Origin: Cantharellus purpuraceus
Taxonomy: Eukaryota; Basidiomycota; Agaricomycetes; Cantharellales; Hydnaceae
Length of the DNA stretch: 64,000 bases
Assembly: GCA_025174535.1 (NCBI GenBank)
Contig: JALBUN010000006.1
Span: 310,001 to 374,000, forward strand
Direction of reading: 5' to 3'
Shown here: piece by piece, positions 23,122 to 35,609 of the stretch
Position numbering within the stretch: the first letter of the stretch is position 1
Layout of the letters: each line of letters starts with the position of its first letter
Notes under the pieces: model-generated
Seen by the model: the letters and a program-made list of their open reading frames with translations, nothing else
What the model was told of the DNA's origin: nothing
Database searches by the model: none
Position numbers and translations under genes: made by a program

Positions 23122-23627
23122 AATTCTGGCTGTGTAGCCACTGTAGACAAGGCCAGCTGGTTCACGTGTGGTAAACGTTATGTGATGGACTCGGGTATTT
23201 TCTTGGATTTAGTCAATTCGTTCGGAAAAGTTCGAGGTGCGACGGTCTAGATCTTGCTGCTCTCAACATATAAGCGTGTATATGGCTATGTATATCTTCG
23301 TACTTATGATGTCGTTCTCCTCTTCAATGTAGGTGGGCGTGTGTTTTGTACAGGTTTTTGGCCAGTAGATTCGAAACACATGGTCAATGCAGACGCTAGA
23401 CAGGTATGATGATGGAGCGATTGCTTAGTGGTGGTATGGATTTGATTTTGCAGTATTGTTGATGTTGAACTATTAATTCAAGTGTTCACACAATCAAAAA
23501 CAATGTTGCAAAACTATGCAGGACTCGGTGGAGTTACAACAGTGTTGAGCTTTCATTATGAAAAGACTGTCCGCTTTTGGCAGGTACTTCCTACGGTCGT
23601 AGACGCCCATCACCAACATTGAACTTC
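23122..23627. other. Intergenic between F-box and SWIB genes
   Basis: No gene is supported. Upstream exons for the SWIB gene could lie here, because its predicted N-terminus is short for the family, but I could not place one with confidence. Confidence 0.35.
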
Positions 23628-25297
23628 ATGAGCGCCGCAACGACTGGAATGGAGGCACCAAAGACAGCCAAGTTGGTAGTATTTTCGTCAATATCAGTTC
23701 GACATTTCACTGTGATTATGCATCTTTTAGACGTCGAAAGCTCACGGACAAGACGCTACCGTCGACTTTGCGCGACTTTGAAGAGTCACAGCTCTACAAC
23801 GACCTCCTTGGAATGGAACGGAAGCTAGACTGGACAATGACCAGAAAGAAGATGGAGATTCAAGATGCATATGGGAAGGTGTCGATGGTGTGGTTATTTC
23901 GTTTATGTGACTGGACGGTTGCTGACACCTGAGTAGGTGCCAAGGACACTGCGCATTTTCTTGTCGCACTCCGTGGAAGGACAGTCGTGGCAGAGTGGTG
24001 GGGATGGAAGTGGGGTGACTTTGGATCCACATTCGCTTGATTTTGCTTCGGGACAGGGGATTCCATCTTGGACATTTAAGGTGGAAGGCCGTCTGATCGA
24101 TACTGTGAGTTCTAGCCATGAACTATGTCCTTGTATCCTTCTTAAGCGGATTGCTACAGACCAATACCAACTCACGTGTTCCTCCCCGGAAATTCACGTC
24201 GTTCTTGAAGGGTCTTGTTCTAGAGTTTGACCGTGACCCGGCCATCTATCCTGATGGGAACATCCTAGAGGTATGTTCCATAAGTTCGTTCTTACACCAT
24301 TTTTTTGAGGACTTCCGTCAGTGGCGAGGATCAAGTGCACATCCTGAGCAGGATGGCTTCATAATCAAACGACGTGGAGATGTGCTTGTTCCGGCACGTG
24401 TCATCCTTCACTTAAAACGAAATCCGGAACGATACAAACTCGTGGATCCATTGGCGGATATCCTTGATATAAAAGAGGACACTCGATCCGGGATCATCAC
24501 GGCCTTGTGGCATTACATCAAGGTTAACGGGCTACAACATAAAGTAGACCGCAGGGTCATTCACCCCGACGCCAAGCTGAGACCGGCAAGTAGCTGACAC
24601 GTATGTTTGTGAGCAAGGTCTGACTACCTATTGGGATAGATATTCGGAGTAGAGCAGATTACATTTCAACAGCTTCCAGACATCGTGAACCGCTGTCTAA
24701 AGCCTGTAGACCCCCTTGTGCTACCTTACATAATCAAGTCTGTCTTTCAAAACTCGAATCACATGATCGTCGCTCATCTCCCTGTCCCAGTGTGGGTGCT
24801 GAAAGTGGTACCGGTTTGCAAGCATTTGATGTCGAAGTTACCATGGACGACGCTGCCCTCAAGGCGAAAATGAATGCCGTGCATGGTCCTGGTGACACCA
24901 AGCGACTTGCAGCGCTCGACGAAGAGGTGGGTTCAGATGATTGTTACTTCCGAGCTAAACCACCACATTTTGTAGATTGCGATAGCTGCACAATCCATTC
25001 GCAATTCAAAAACAAAGCTCGACTTCCTCAACTCGTTTGCGGCGGACCCACGAATGTTCGTTCAGACATGGCTCGAGAGCCAGTCCCGTGATTTGGATGT
25101 TGTGCTTGGAAATGAACAAGGTATGCGTGAAGAGGATTTGAAGAACAGTCAGTTCTTTGGGAAGCCATGGGTTGGTAAATTTGTATAATTCGTTTGTATT
25201 CATTCTTATGGGTGCGCAGGTTGAGGAGGCAATATCTGTGCAAGAGGGACTTCGGGTCACCAATGTGATCCGGACACAACAAGGTACGATGGGATGA
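23628..25297 (+). CDS. SWIB/MDM2-domain subunit of SWI/SNF-type remodeller (Rsc6/Ssr3/SMARCD-like), 413 aa
   Basis: This family bridges subunits of SWI/SNF and RSC chromatin remodellers in the nucleus. Exons: 23628-23671, 23731-23878, 23937-24104, 24160-24270, 24322-24585, 24640-24737, 24791-24926, 24976-25170, 25220-25297 (1,242 nt in frame). The N-terminal block RRKLTDKTLP then LLGMERKLDWTM is typical of the family, as is TLRIFLSHSVEGQSWQ. The SWIB domain covers about residues 200-280 (YKLVDPLADILDIKEDTRSG, ALWHYIKVNGLQ). The C-terminus has the conserved FVQTWLESQSRDL block and the PWVEEAI motif. The intron after 24585 starts GCAAGT, a GC-AG intron. The start is uncertain: homologues usually carry an extra N-terminal stretch, so an upstream exon may be missed. 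Confidence 0.88.
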
Positions 25298-25828
25298 ACG
25301 CGTGTACGTTACGCTTGTATTCTTCACTACTATTTGTCAAAACTACTTTCTGGTTGGCAATGTCTTGGCCACGTTGGTCGTCTTTGCGATGGGAATGTAA
25401 TGTGGATAAAGTCAACCTTGAAACGGTTTATGGGGGCATATTATGTTTAGGATAAGTGATTCAAATTGGTGATCGGATCAGGAGACGGTACGTGTGTACT
25501 GCTATGCATCAGTACCTCTAGACATTGGGAGCCATAAGTTCGCCGCAATCAATCTCGCTAACGGCGTCCTAGGCTCTCCATATTAGTGCTATTATTTAAG
25601 TGTATCCCACTCTTTCTAAGAGTTCCTTCAGGATTGACGAGTAACGTCCTTTCTGTTAACCTCCTACGTTGTCAAGCTCAAAAGGGCACTTCACAACCAT
25701 GAACACCAACATGGCGAATAGTGCCTAACTACAAAACTGGACCCGCCGTGTGCGCGCTTTTACCTGATTGGTCGTGGTCAAACAACTTTGTGTACAAACG
25801 GATTGTCATACACGGTAAGATGAAAATC
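25298..25828. other. Intergenic between convergent SWIB and P450 genes
   Basis: This holds the 3' ends of two converging genes. I see no further feature. Confidence 0.4.
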
Positions 25829-28059
25829 CTAGACACGTCTAGTGAGCTTCAGAGGCACCGTTCCGACCCCCAAGGTTAGGTCCAACGCTCCTAAGCGAAT
25901 GACACGACTCTCCCATTCTTTCACCGTCTCCCCATCGAGTAAGACCGGTGAAATGACCCAATCACGAAGAACGAGCGTCAGGAAACACAATGCCTCTGCC
26001 ATTGCAAACTTTCTCCCGATACACGCGCGGGGGCCCAGCCCAAAAAACGGAAAGTCCGATTCCGATTTATTATACCAGCGAGATGGCTTGAATTTTATGA
26101 CATCTTCAAAGTGGCGGGGATTGCAGGCTGTAGATGAGATTTGGGTTTTCACTGAGTGACATGTGCAACGCATGCAACTCACATATTCCCACCATATCTA
26201 CTATGACACGGGTCCCAGGTGCTACGACAAACGCCTTCTCACCGCTGTCAGTTGCAGTTATGAGCGTCGCATAATCCACTACATCCCTCAATACTATGTA
26301 AGCCGGTGCTACGTTTTGTATGCCATTCAGTGTTCATGAGATGGGACAGTCGTTGGTGGAAAATGGACTGACGAAACAATCTCGTGGCTTCGAAGAAACA
26401 TGCCTGTACTTTCGATAATTCATGATAGTCCTCGAACACCTGTTTAGTAGTTCATCATCAGGAGAAGTCGAAATGATAGCGTGAAGAGACAATACCGGGT
26501 CTCGCCCGTTGACTAGCACGCGCTGTATCTCCTTGGCGGCAATATCCTGCTCTTCCTGATACACGGCCAGAAACGCGAGTGTTGCTGAAATTGCCCGAGC
26601 GGCCGTCTCTATCTCTGGGATATTAGCTCCCAGGTCTTCCCCCGTCGTCATCCTCGATGGAGACAACTATCACTCTCACCGTGTCCAGCGAACAGGAACA
26701 CAAATACATTTGAAATCTCAAAGCACCGTGGACCTCAGCATGGAATGTCCCCACCTTTGACATAGGGGACCAAAAACCTCAACTCACCAATTCAGTGTCA
26801 TTCAACACCGCCTTACTATTTCCTTCCGCCTCGTTCGCTCCAAGCAGACGATTAAACAGGTCGTGCTTAGACTCTTTTTCTTCTGTGGAAGCCTCGGTCC
26901 TCTGCGAGATGAACGACCTCATGAGCTTTTCCATAGTTTTATATGAGAGGTCCATTTCCCTCAGTCTGCGGGGGTGGGTTCCTCAGCAAGTAGACATTGA
27001 ATTAACCCGCTCTCACAATTTGATAGGGAGTCTATACAGCCAGCGAGGTGCACTGACTCGGATGGTGACTGTACTTGCTATACTTGACATGGATTTTTTA
27101 AGCTCCAATTCGCTCTTTGACGATTCAGAGACCGTCCAAGCGAAAGGAAGGCCGAAACCACATCTGGAAATGAGAATGAGGGCAAGCTGGTTATCGATCA
27201 GTACCAAATCAGGCTGCACGAACAGTCATCCACGGCACCTTTTGGGCATAATCGTTGGCTCTCTCTATTGTCACTGTAGTCTTATCTGACCATCCTTCAT
27301 CGGCCAGCATCTCTTTGTATGTCTTGGACGTTTCGTTCCACACCATTGAGGATCTCACATTGGCGTATATCAGCAAACTGTTCACAACACCTGGTGAAAT
27401 GAAGATTTACATGCCGCTTCCAAACGCAGGACCAACGACACGACGGTGCCTCTTGTACACATCATGGTCAGAAGTGAGCACGTTATCTCCCCACTCGCTG
27501 TCCCATCGAATTAAGAGTCTATTCCAGAGGCAAGAGGCGAGGGCGTACTTGAAACCTCCGTTAACATTTTGCACCTTCCCAATGTTAGCATTAGTCAGAA
27601 TTTGGCCAGCGACTTCGATGGATCGGGTGTAGACATAAGGGCGACCCGTACAAGACACGACAGATATCGTATCTGATTTGAATTGTTCATAAACTATAAA
27701 TGGAGAGCACGTTTATGTTCTCAGTAAGAAGTTACAGTCAGTCAAGGTCACTGACGTACTTCCATCAAACCGCCAGTGCCAGATCCAGCCCAGTCCTGGA
27801 TTCCAGAAGTTGGTGGGGATAAGCACTCCCGGCGGCGTGATAGGCTCAAAGAGACATCTCAACCCAGGGAGATGGTCAACGGCCTACATAACATCAAATA
27901 CATCAACTTTTGGTTTATATCCCGCCATTGCTTTTCCGGACCGAAACTCAGGTTCCAGAAAAAAGACTGGTTTCATACCTTTAGACTTTTGACGAACTTG
28001 AAGATACGCAAGGTTATCAGAAGCGCTAGAGATGTGGAGCAGAGCACAATCCACTGCAT
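25829..28059 (-). CDS. Cytochrome P450 monooxygenase, 513 aa, tandem copy 1
   Basis: Exons on the minus strand: 27979-28059, 27760-27883, 27549-27693, 27411-27497, 27239-27353, 27017-27186, 26788-26965, 26680-26716, 26496-26608, 26373-26439, 26183-26308, 25829-26127 (1,542 nt in frame). There is an N-terminal membrane anchor (MQWIVLCSTSLALL). YKRHRRVVGPAF is the helix C motif and FLFAGHET the I-helix proton-transfer motif (Glu-Thr split by an intron). The meander reads PSRW, and the heme loop is FGLGPRACIG. No stop or frameshift is seen, so it looks functional. It belongs to a different P450 clade from the gene at 17011 and forms a head-to-tail pair with 28980-31214. The substrate is unknown. 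Confidence 0.9.
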
Positions 28060-28979
28060 AGTGAAGCTACTGAGGAAGTAGTGCCTCACTTGTTTCTCCT
28101 CGACTATGCCGTTCTCTAAACACAGATCAAGACTTGGTCTCCGTACTGACCACTAGCACGTACACCGGTCAGCAACGTTAACGATATGGGTAAACGAAAG
28201 CCGCGTTCAAACACTAGGATTCACTTCTAGCGTCAAACGAGGAGATCTAGCGTCAATCGCTGAAGGGTGAAAAAGGTTCCTATTCAGCTATATGGCGCTA
28301 ACTTACACTCTGTCGAGCCAAGAAAGCTTTGGGCCCGCGCGTCCAATATTACGAAGGACCCTGAGAAACCCCATGTACCATGAAATGAATTAGGCGAGCA
28401 TTTCACATGTTTACCCTCATCTCTCCATTGCCGTGTCAAGTACTTCCGGGCAGGACGAGCTTGGGTTTTCGCCCGTTTCCATGGCGCCGGTAATTTGGAT
28501 CAAAAATGGCATGGCCATGTTTAGGCAAGTGTGGTCTATGGTCTTGCCAAGACTAGTGGACAAGCGCAGACAGGCACTCATTGTCGCCTGCAGGCCGATT
28601 TCAACGTGCCAGATGAGACGAGAACACGTCAAAAGGTATAGGTGTGGTGACTATGGTACTCCGTCCACGGCGGGTTATTCGGTCAATCTACGCACGAAAC
28701 GTTAGGCCGCAGAGGCTGCTAAGCCGAGAATGTGAATCCTTGATGGTCTGGTCTTGGAATACATAGGTGGTGCCTTATTTCTATCGGGGAAGCCTTAGCA
28801 TAGAGGGACTCTAGTGGGTGCGCCATTAAACGTGGGGTGCAATGTGTGGTGAGTTTTAGTCCACAGGATCGGCAAAGTCAAATTCCGTACGAACGACCTA
28901 TCAACAATTTCGACCCACAATTGCACCGCTTGGTGTCGCATGTCAAATGATTTTTCATGTGCAAACAGACACCCTTCCT
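28060..28979. other. Spacer between tandem P450 genes
   Basis: This is the upstream region of one P450 and the 3' flank of the other. Short ORFs (for example 28433-28705) have no recognisable domain. The stretch just upstream of the start (AGATCAAGA near 28125) has a counterpart upstream of the second copy near 31290, which suggests that some promoter sequence was duplicated with the gene. Confidence 0.4.
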
Positions 28980-31214
28980 CTAGACACGTTTAGTAAGCTT
29001 CAGAGGCACCGAGCCTATTCCCATGGTTACGGTCATCTCCCCTACTTCGATGACACGACTCTCCCACTGCTTCATCGTCTCTCCATCACGCAAAAGCGGA
29101 GAAATCACCCAATCACGCAGAATGAGCGTCAGGAAACACAATGCCTCCGCCAGGGCAAACTTTCTCCCAATGCATGCGCGGTATCCCACACCGAAATACG
29201 GCAAGTCCGATTCTGGTCTATTATACCAGCGGGATGGCTTGAATTTTGTGGGATCTTCGAAGTGGCGGGGATTACGGCCTGTGTATTTTCATTTGCGCTT
29301 CAACGAGGGTCGTGCGCGATATAACTTCGCATGCGACTCACAAATGCCTATCATGTCCACCGCCATAAGCGTTCGGGGTGCTACGACAAATGTCTTGTCC
29401 CCATTGTCAGTAGGAGTTGTGATCTTCACATAATCTTCCGCCTCCCTCAGTATTATGTAAGCAGGGGCTATGTTTAGTACGTCATTCAGTGATCTATGAA
29501 TAGTTGTTGATGAGAGATGGACTGACGAAACAATCTAGCGGCCTCTAGAAAACACGCCTTCACTTTCGACAATGCATCGTAGTCCTCATATAGCTATTTG
29601 AAAATTCTTCATCAGGAGAAAAGCAGCAATGATGACGCAAAAATACCGGGTCTCGTCCGTTGACTAGCACACGTTGTATCTCCTTGGCGGCAACTTCCTG
29701 CTCTTCCGGATGCACGGCAAGAAATGCGAGAGTGGCAGAAATTGCCCGAGCGCTCGTCTCTATATCTTGGATGTCAGCTTCCGGGTCTCCCCTCGTCATT
29801 GTCGCTGAAATAGAAACTACTACTCTTACCGTGTCCAGCGAACAGGAACGCAAACACATTTGAAACCTACAAGAACCAACGTCAGCGGAGAATGCCTCCG
29901 CCCTCAGACATACGGGATAAGAACCTCACTTACTAATTCACCGTCGCTTAGCGCTATATTCTTGATTCCTTCCGCCTCATTCGCTATAAGCAGACGATTA
30001 AACAAGTCTTGCTTGGACTCTTTATCCTCCGTGGAAGCCCCGGCTCTTTCCGAAATGAACGATTTTAGGAGGGCTTCCGTAGTTTTATAGGAGCTGTTCA
30101 CTTCCTGTAGTCTGGGAGGGCACCATCGTCGGCAAGTAGACATTGAACTGTACTTGCTCTCACATTTTGATAGGCAGCTTATACAGCCAGCGAGGCGCAG
30201 TGGCTCGGATGGTGCTTGTGCTAGCTATTACTGACATAGATTTCCCAAGCTCCGATTCGTTCCTTGACGATTCAGAGACTGTCCAAGAGAAAGGAAAACC
30301 GAAACCACATCTGGAAATGAGAATAAGGGCAAGCTGGATATTGCGCAGCACTCAATCAGACAACCTGTAACGAAATATATGGTTGTCAACACCACCTTGT
30401 GAGCAAAAGCGTTGAAGCTCTCTAAGGTCACTGTAGTATTATCTGACCACTCTTCATCAGCCAGCATCTCTTTGTATGTCTTGGACGTCTCGTTCCACAC
30501 CATTGGGGATCTTACATCGAAGTGAATCAGCAAGCCGCTCGATATTATCATGAAACGAAACATTTACATGCCGCTTCCAAAGGCAGGTCCAACGACACGA
30601 CGGTGTCTCTTATACGCATCATGGTCAGAAGTGAGCAGGTTATCCCCCCACTCGCTATCCCATGGAAATGATTTTAAAAGAGTGCAGCCTAGAGTAGCAA
30701 GAGGCAAGGGCGTACTTTAAGCCAATGGAAATATCCAACTTGGCAAGGTTACTGTTGTTCAAAATTTGGCTGGTGACCTCGATGGATCGGGTATAGACAC
30801 AAGGACGGCCAACACAAGGAACGAGTGATATCGTGTCTGATTTGTATTGTTCATAAACTATATATGAAAAGCACGAGTGCCCGATGTCCTCAGTGAGCAA
30901 CAGCAGTCAGCAACGATAGAGAGACGTACTCCCGGCAGACCGCCATCGCCATATCCATTCTAATCCTGGATTCCAGAAGGAGGTGGGGAATATCACTCCC
31001 GGAAGCTCGAGGGATGGAAAGACACATCTGAACCCAGGGAGATAGTCAATCGCCTATAATACCATGAAATACATCAACTTTTGATTGTGCTCATATACCA
31101 CTATTTCTGATCCACAGCTCACTGGCTCCGTACCTTGAGATTTTTGACAAACCTGAAGATACATGAGGTTATGAGGAGCACTAGAGATATGGAGCAGAAA
31201 GCGATCCACTGCAT
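28980..31214 (-). CDS. Cytochrome P450 monooxygenase, 512 aa, tandem copy 2
   Basis: Exons on the minus strand: 31134-31214, 30930-31053, 30716-30857, 30568-30654, 30396-30510, 30164-30333, 29934-30111, 29830-29866, 29647-29759, 29527-29593, 29342-29467, 28980-29278 (1,539 nt in frame). All intron positions match those of the neighbour at 25829-28059, and only exon 3 differs in length, by 3 nt. Motifs are the anchor MQWIAFCSISLVLL, YKRHRRVVGPAF, FLFAGHET across an intron, and the heme loop FGVGYRACIG with its Cys. It appears intact. It diverges from copy 1 at many residues, so the duplication is not brand new. Confidence 0.9.
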
Positions 31215-31761
31215 GGCGATGCAACTCGTAGTATCTGAGAAAGAACTATATATTCGCCTCTTTTCTCTAACCTTATGCCACCCTTGATGTTCAGATCAAG
31301 ATTTGGGGTGAATTTCCCGACGCACCTGAAACTAGTGATGGGCACGGCACGGCGCCTGAAGCCAGGGGCTTTGGCTCGGCTTGCCAGGGCTCTGGCCTAC
31401 GGATTTCCTGAGCCTAGCCACAAGCCCTCAAACACGGCTTGGATCGGCTCAGGCCGGGGCTCATCAAAGGAAGAAATATATATTGTTGTGTACATAAATC
31501 GATTCAACACGTCTTTAGTATCCTATCCATCAGTTTCAGAAGTATTGTCTGCCGTGTTGGCAACCTTGCTGTTTAGATATGGTGATCCCTGCAGAGGAGA
31601 AGGCGCGTTCACTTGATACCAAAGATGCCATCACTGGGAAACAATCACATGCAGGGCAGAAATATCCCTTGAATAAACTTGCATTTTTCTGCCTCCATAT
31701 ACTTCTGAACACTTTTGTGCAAGATTTGAGGCATCAGTGTGGATTTTTAGTTGTTCCATAT
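31215..31761. other. Intergenic, GC-rich repeat-like patch
   Basis: Positions 31338-31465 form a GC-rich patch with many GGCTCGG/GCTCAGG-like words that breaks sharply from its AT-rich surroundings. It may be a fragment of a dispersed repeat. The rest leads into a truncated LTR. Confidence 0.3.
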
Positions 31762-31933
31762 TGTATGGGAATCACCTTTTCCCCATCAAATTCTATTCAT
31801 GCAGCATCAATGTGCTTTATTTTGCTTTCCCATTCCTAAATATCAGCATATACATGGTGCTTTTACCTGGAGTGGACTTATTCAAATATTCTCTATTTTT
31901 CCCCATTTATCCAGGAATTTTCCATGCAGAACC
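31762..31933 (+). mobile_element. LTR family 1 subtype II (copy E), left part
   Basis: The sequence starts TGTATGGG and follows the U3 of family 1. The copia element inserted at 31934 interrupts it, and it resumes at 39706. Confidence 0.8.
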
Positions 31934-32198
31934 TGTTGGGAATGGGGCCATTATGTAAGCCTGTACGATGGTCCATGCACTCAGCGCCTGCCACCTGGCA
32001 GGATATATAAATGCACAGAAGTTTTCACTCCACCTCAGTGAAGGAATATCACTGAGGTGGTACGTAGTCATTTTACTTATGATAGATTAGTATTAACGTA
32101 CACTAGTTATCATGCTAGGTAATTAGTTCGATGTATACTTAGTGAAGGAATATCACTGAGGTGTTATCACACTAGTCCATCATGCATTAGTTGCTACA
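31934..32198 (+). repeat. Copia 1 5' LTR (265 bp)
   Basis: It begins TGTTGGGAAT and ends TTGCTACA. A TATA box (TATATAA at 32004-32010) is present. Compared with the 3' LTR it lacks a 13-bp duplication. Confidence 0.9.
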
Positions 32199-32211
32199 GG
32201 TTATGGCCCCG
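32199..32211 (+). promoter_or_regulatory. Copia 1 primer binding site (half initiator tRNA-Met type)
   Basis: GGTTATGGCCCCG follows the 5' LTR directly. It is nearly complementary to the anticodon arm of eukaryotic initiator tRNA-Met, as in Drosophila copia, rather than to a tRNA 3' end. The ATG inside it (32203-32205) is also the first in-phase candidate start for gag. Confidence 0.65.
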
Positions 32212-34177
32212 CCGAACCAACTCAGCTGAACTCTACCAAGTCCTTCACTGTACCCAAACTAGCCCTGGATGGGTCCAATTGGGTAACCTGGAAAAGCCAA
32301 ACACTTGCTGTTCTGGCTTCTAGTTGTGGTGTAATGCAACACATACAGGGGACGGCCAGGGTCCCAACCCCTCTCCCCGAGAACATTGCCACACTCGTCC
32401 TGACGGCTGAAAAGGAGGAGAAGCTCGAGCGGCAATGGGATGACTATAACCAGTGAGAAGCGGTAATCAAAGCCCAGATATTCACCACGATCCCGGAGAG
32501 CCTCCTGATCGAAGTTCAGAAGCTTGTGACAGCAAAGAAGATATGGGATGCAGTATGCACAAAGCATGAAGCGAAAGCAATAGCTGTCAAGGTGGACATC
32601 CGACGCCGTATGTACGAAATGAAATGCGAGGATGATGCAAATGTCCGGACGCATCTTGAAAACCTAATGAAGACTCAGGAACAACTCACCAGCATGGGCG
32701 ACGGGCTCACTGACACTGAGCTAGTCACCCTCATTCTTGGATCACTCCCGAAGTCCTACTGCCCCCTCATAAACACCATATCCATGTCCGCTAGGCATGC
32801 AAACATCGAGCTCCAACCCGCTGTCATAGTCGAGTCACTACTTGATGAATTTGACTGACTCTCCATTGAGGAATGACAACTCAAATCAACGGAGAATGCA
32901 CTCACAGCCAAAGGGAAAGGACACAACCAAGGAAATGGTGTGAACCAAGGATCCAATGGCTCAAAGTCAGATGTGGAATGCTGGAACTGCGGCAAGAAAG
33001 GGCACGTCAGATCAGAGTGCAGGTCCAAGAAGAAAAAGGGCAAGGCTACGGATGGCAAGAAAAGTGAATCATCCAATGCAGTGGCCAGCAATGATGACCA
33101 CGCATTTACTATGACATTCGCTGGAGAAGAGCTATCATGCCTGAATGTGAGACTCACAGGACAGGGATTCAACGTGTACGACTCAGGTGCATCCAGGCAC
33201 ATGTCACCTGACAAACACCGATTCATGCAATTCACCGAGATCAAACCACAGCCTGTCAAAGCAGCTGATAAGACTGTATTCAATGCTGTTGGTGTGGGAT
33301 CCCTACAAGTCACGATACCGAATGGAAACCGGTCCACAGAGGTCACACTCAAAGACGTACTGTACTGCCCTGACTTAGCGTTCACCCTGATATCCCTCGC
33401 ACGATGCGACCTCGCAGGCTACTCGGCGATGCTGAAGGACAAAAAGTGCTGCATCCGAGATACGCGTGGAATAACTATAGGACTGATCCCACTTGTCAAC
33501 AGACTGTACCAAGTAGATCACCAAGGCCACTTACTGAGTACTGCAAGCGCCACCAGCAAACCAATATCATTGGATGAACTGCACCATCGCATGGGTCACA
33601 TATCCCCACAGGTTGCAAAATGGTTGATACGGGATAAGATCATCACCGGAATAGACCTGGACATGTCAAGTGAATCTTCTTTTTGCGATGCCTGTGTGAA
33701 GGCAAAGTCAGCTAGGAAACCCGTACCAAAAGAGCGTATCAATGACCGCTCCAGCAAACTTGGCAACAAGGTCCACTCAGACGTATGGGGACCAGCAAAA
33801 CCCAGAAGCTATAACCGAAAGGAGTATTTCGTCAGCTTTACAGATGACCATACATGGTGGACACACCTAAATACCATAGAGAAGAAGAGCGAGGCACTGA
33901 AATGCTATACCGAATATGAGGCCTGGATGGAAACACAGCACAGGGTCAGGATTAAACGGCTGCAAAGTGACCAAGGAGGAGAGTACTTATCTAATGAGTT
34001 CACGGCACACCTGAAGTCAAAGGGAACGGTGAGGAGCCTTACCGTACATGACACCCCTGAAGAGAACGGTGTGGCAGAGAGATTGAACTGCACCCTCCTG
34101 GAGCATGCATGTGCCATGTTGATGGCCACCAACTTACCAAAAACCCTATGGCCGGAGACGATCCACCATGCAGTCTG
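32203..34177 (+). pseudogene. Copia 1 gag-protease-integrase, degenerate
   Basis: The gag part (32235-32930) has the UBN2-like pattern LDGSNWVTWKSQ then ILGSLPKSY. The zinc knuckle CWNCGKKGHVRSEC lies near 32978-33020, the protease motif VYDSGASRHM near 33175-33205, and HHRMGHISPQ near 33583. Integrase follows with VHSDVWGP, LQSDQGGEY and ENGVAER (the D, D, E residues). In-frame stops are TGA at 32454-32456, 32856-32858 and 32874-32876. A frameshift separates the first ATG from the gag frame. The solo LTR at 34178 cuts integrase. Confidence 0.88.
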
Positions 34178-35609
34178 TGTATGGGAACCACCTTTTCCCT
34201 ATCAAATTCCATTTATGCAGCACCAATGTGCTATTCTTTGCTTTTCCATTCCTAAATATCAGCAGATATTTGATGCTTGTACCTGGAATGGACTTATTCA
34301 AATATTCTCTATTTTTCCATATTTTTTCGGGAATATTCCATGCAGAACTCGGCTCAGAATCATTTATTTCTGCTGTGCTACAGTTGTGGACCCATAGGCG
34401 CCCACAAACCTTCACACAGCCGGCTCTCCCCTTTTGGACCAGGCATTTGGCCTGAATTCAAGCTCAGATGTCTCTGATCAATAAATATTCTCTAACTTAA
34501 CAACCACAGCCTCTCAGGGCACTATTTTCCATGGAGATCATCACCTGAGATGTGGCTATCCATGGCTGTCCAAACCAGTGCAGAAAACAGGGTGGACACC
34601 CTTCTTTTTGCCTGATCAGTGCCTAGTTCAGGGATCAGATCAGCTGATGGGTGATCAAATCAGGTGATTGCCTTGGAATATTCTACCCCTTTCCATAACA
34701 TTCTAGCTGTTTCCTTCTATTATTAGATAGAACTTTCCAGAACCATTATTCAGCTCCTGATCAGTGTTAGTGCTGTGATCAGATCATGTGATTGGCTTGG
34801 AATATTCTACCCCTTTCTTCCACCTTCCACAACCTTCCAGTAGCTTCCATCTATTAATAGGTAGAATATTCCAGAAGCATTACTCAGCCCCTGTAAATAC
34901 AATATATAAGGAGGCCATTCTGCCTCTGAAAGAATAACATATCATCATATTCTACCCATCTTCTGCACACCAGTGTGACTAGAGTGACATACAGTGTCAT
35001 CCTCTATCTCAGTAACTGTTGATTACCAGTTCAAGGATCTTTTACAGTTGTGTAACTGTACTTGATTGCACTCAAAGTAGTGACTGTCCTGCTTTGGGCG
35101 TGAGTGTAGTATCTGCCTCACGTGACTACGAATCTACAGGGTGAGATTGTCTGTCGATAGTCCTGCCATTAGTGCTCTTGTTTAAGTTACTAGTGTGTAC
35201 TGCCTTTGCAGAGCATTAGAAGCTTGAACTCGTGTGAAGCAGTTGCTAGACTACTTCACACATTGCTGTTACCTGCTTCTGAGTGCCACTGGTTGGACAG
35301 TTGGATTCATCCACCTACTTCCTTTAGCCTCTAAGTGCATTCCCATCTTTTCGGAATATCTGGACCCCTAAGCGTCCGTGAACTCTAGACTCTGGAAGTC
35401 TTATTCATTTCTTGCTGCTAAGAAACATATTACCTTTCTGCGTATAGTCTGCATTGACCAATACAAAGGATTGTAACCAAAGTACAAACGTTAAATTGTT
35501 TCTGGAGTTGTGCTGCAGCAGGGTTTGATATTCTTCTCAGCTGTTCATTCACGGAATTGTGGTGATTTAGAGTTTGCCCTAACACCATAATTTTGTGGGT
35601 TCCAAAACA
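34178..35609 (+). mobile_element. Solo LTR, family 1 subtype II (copy F)
   Basis: The LTR has TGTATGGG..CCAAAACA ends and is flanked by the 5-bp target duplication GTCTG (34173-34177 and 35610-35614). It is inserted in the copia 1 integrase. TATA-like sequence lies near 34899-34910. It is the best reference for subtype II boundaries. Confidence 0.92.
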
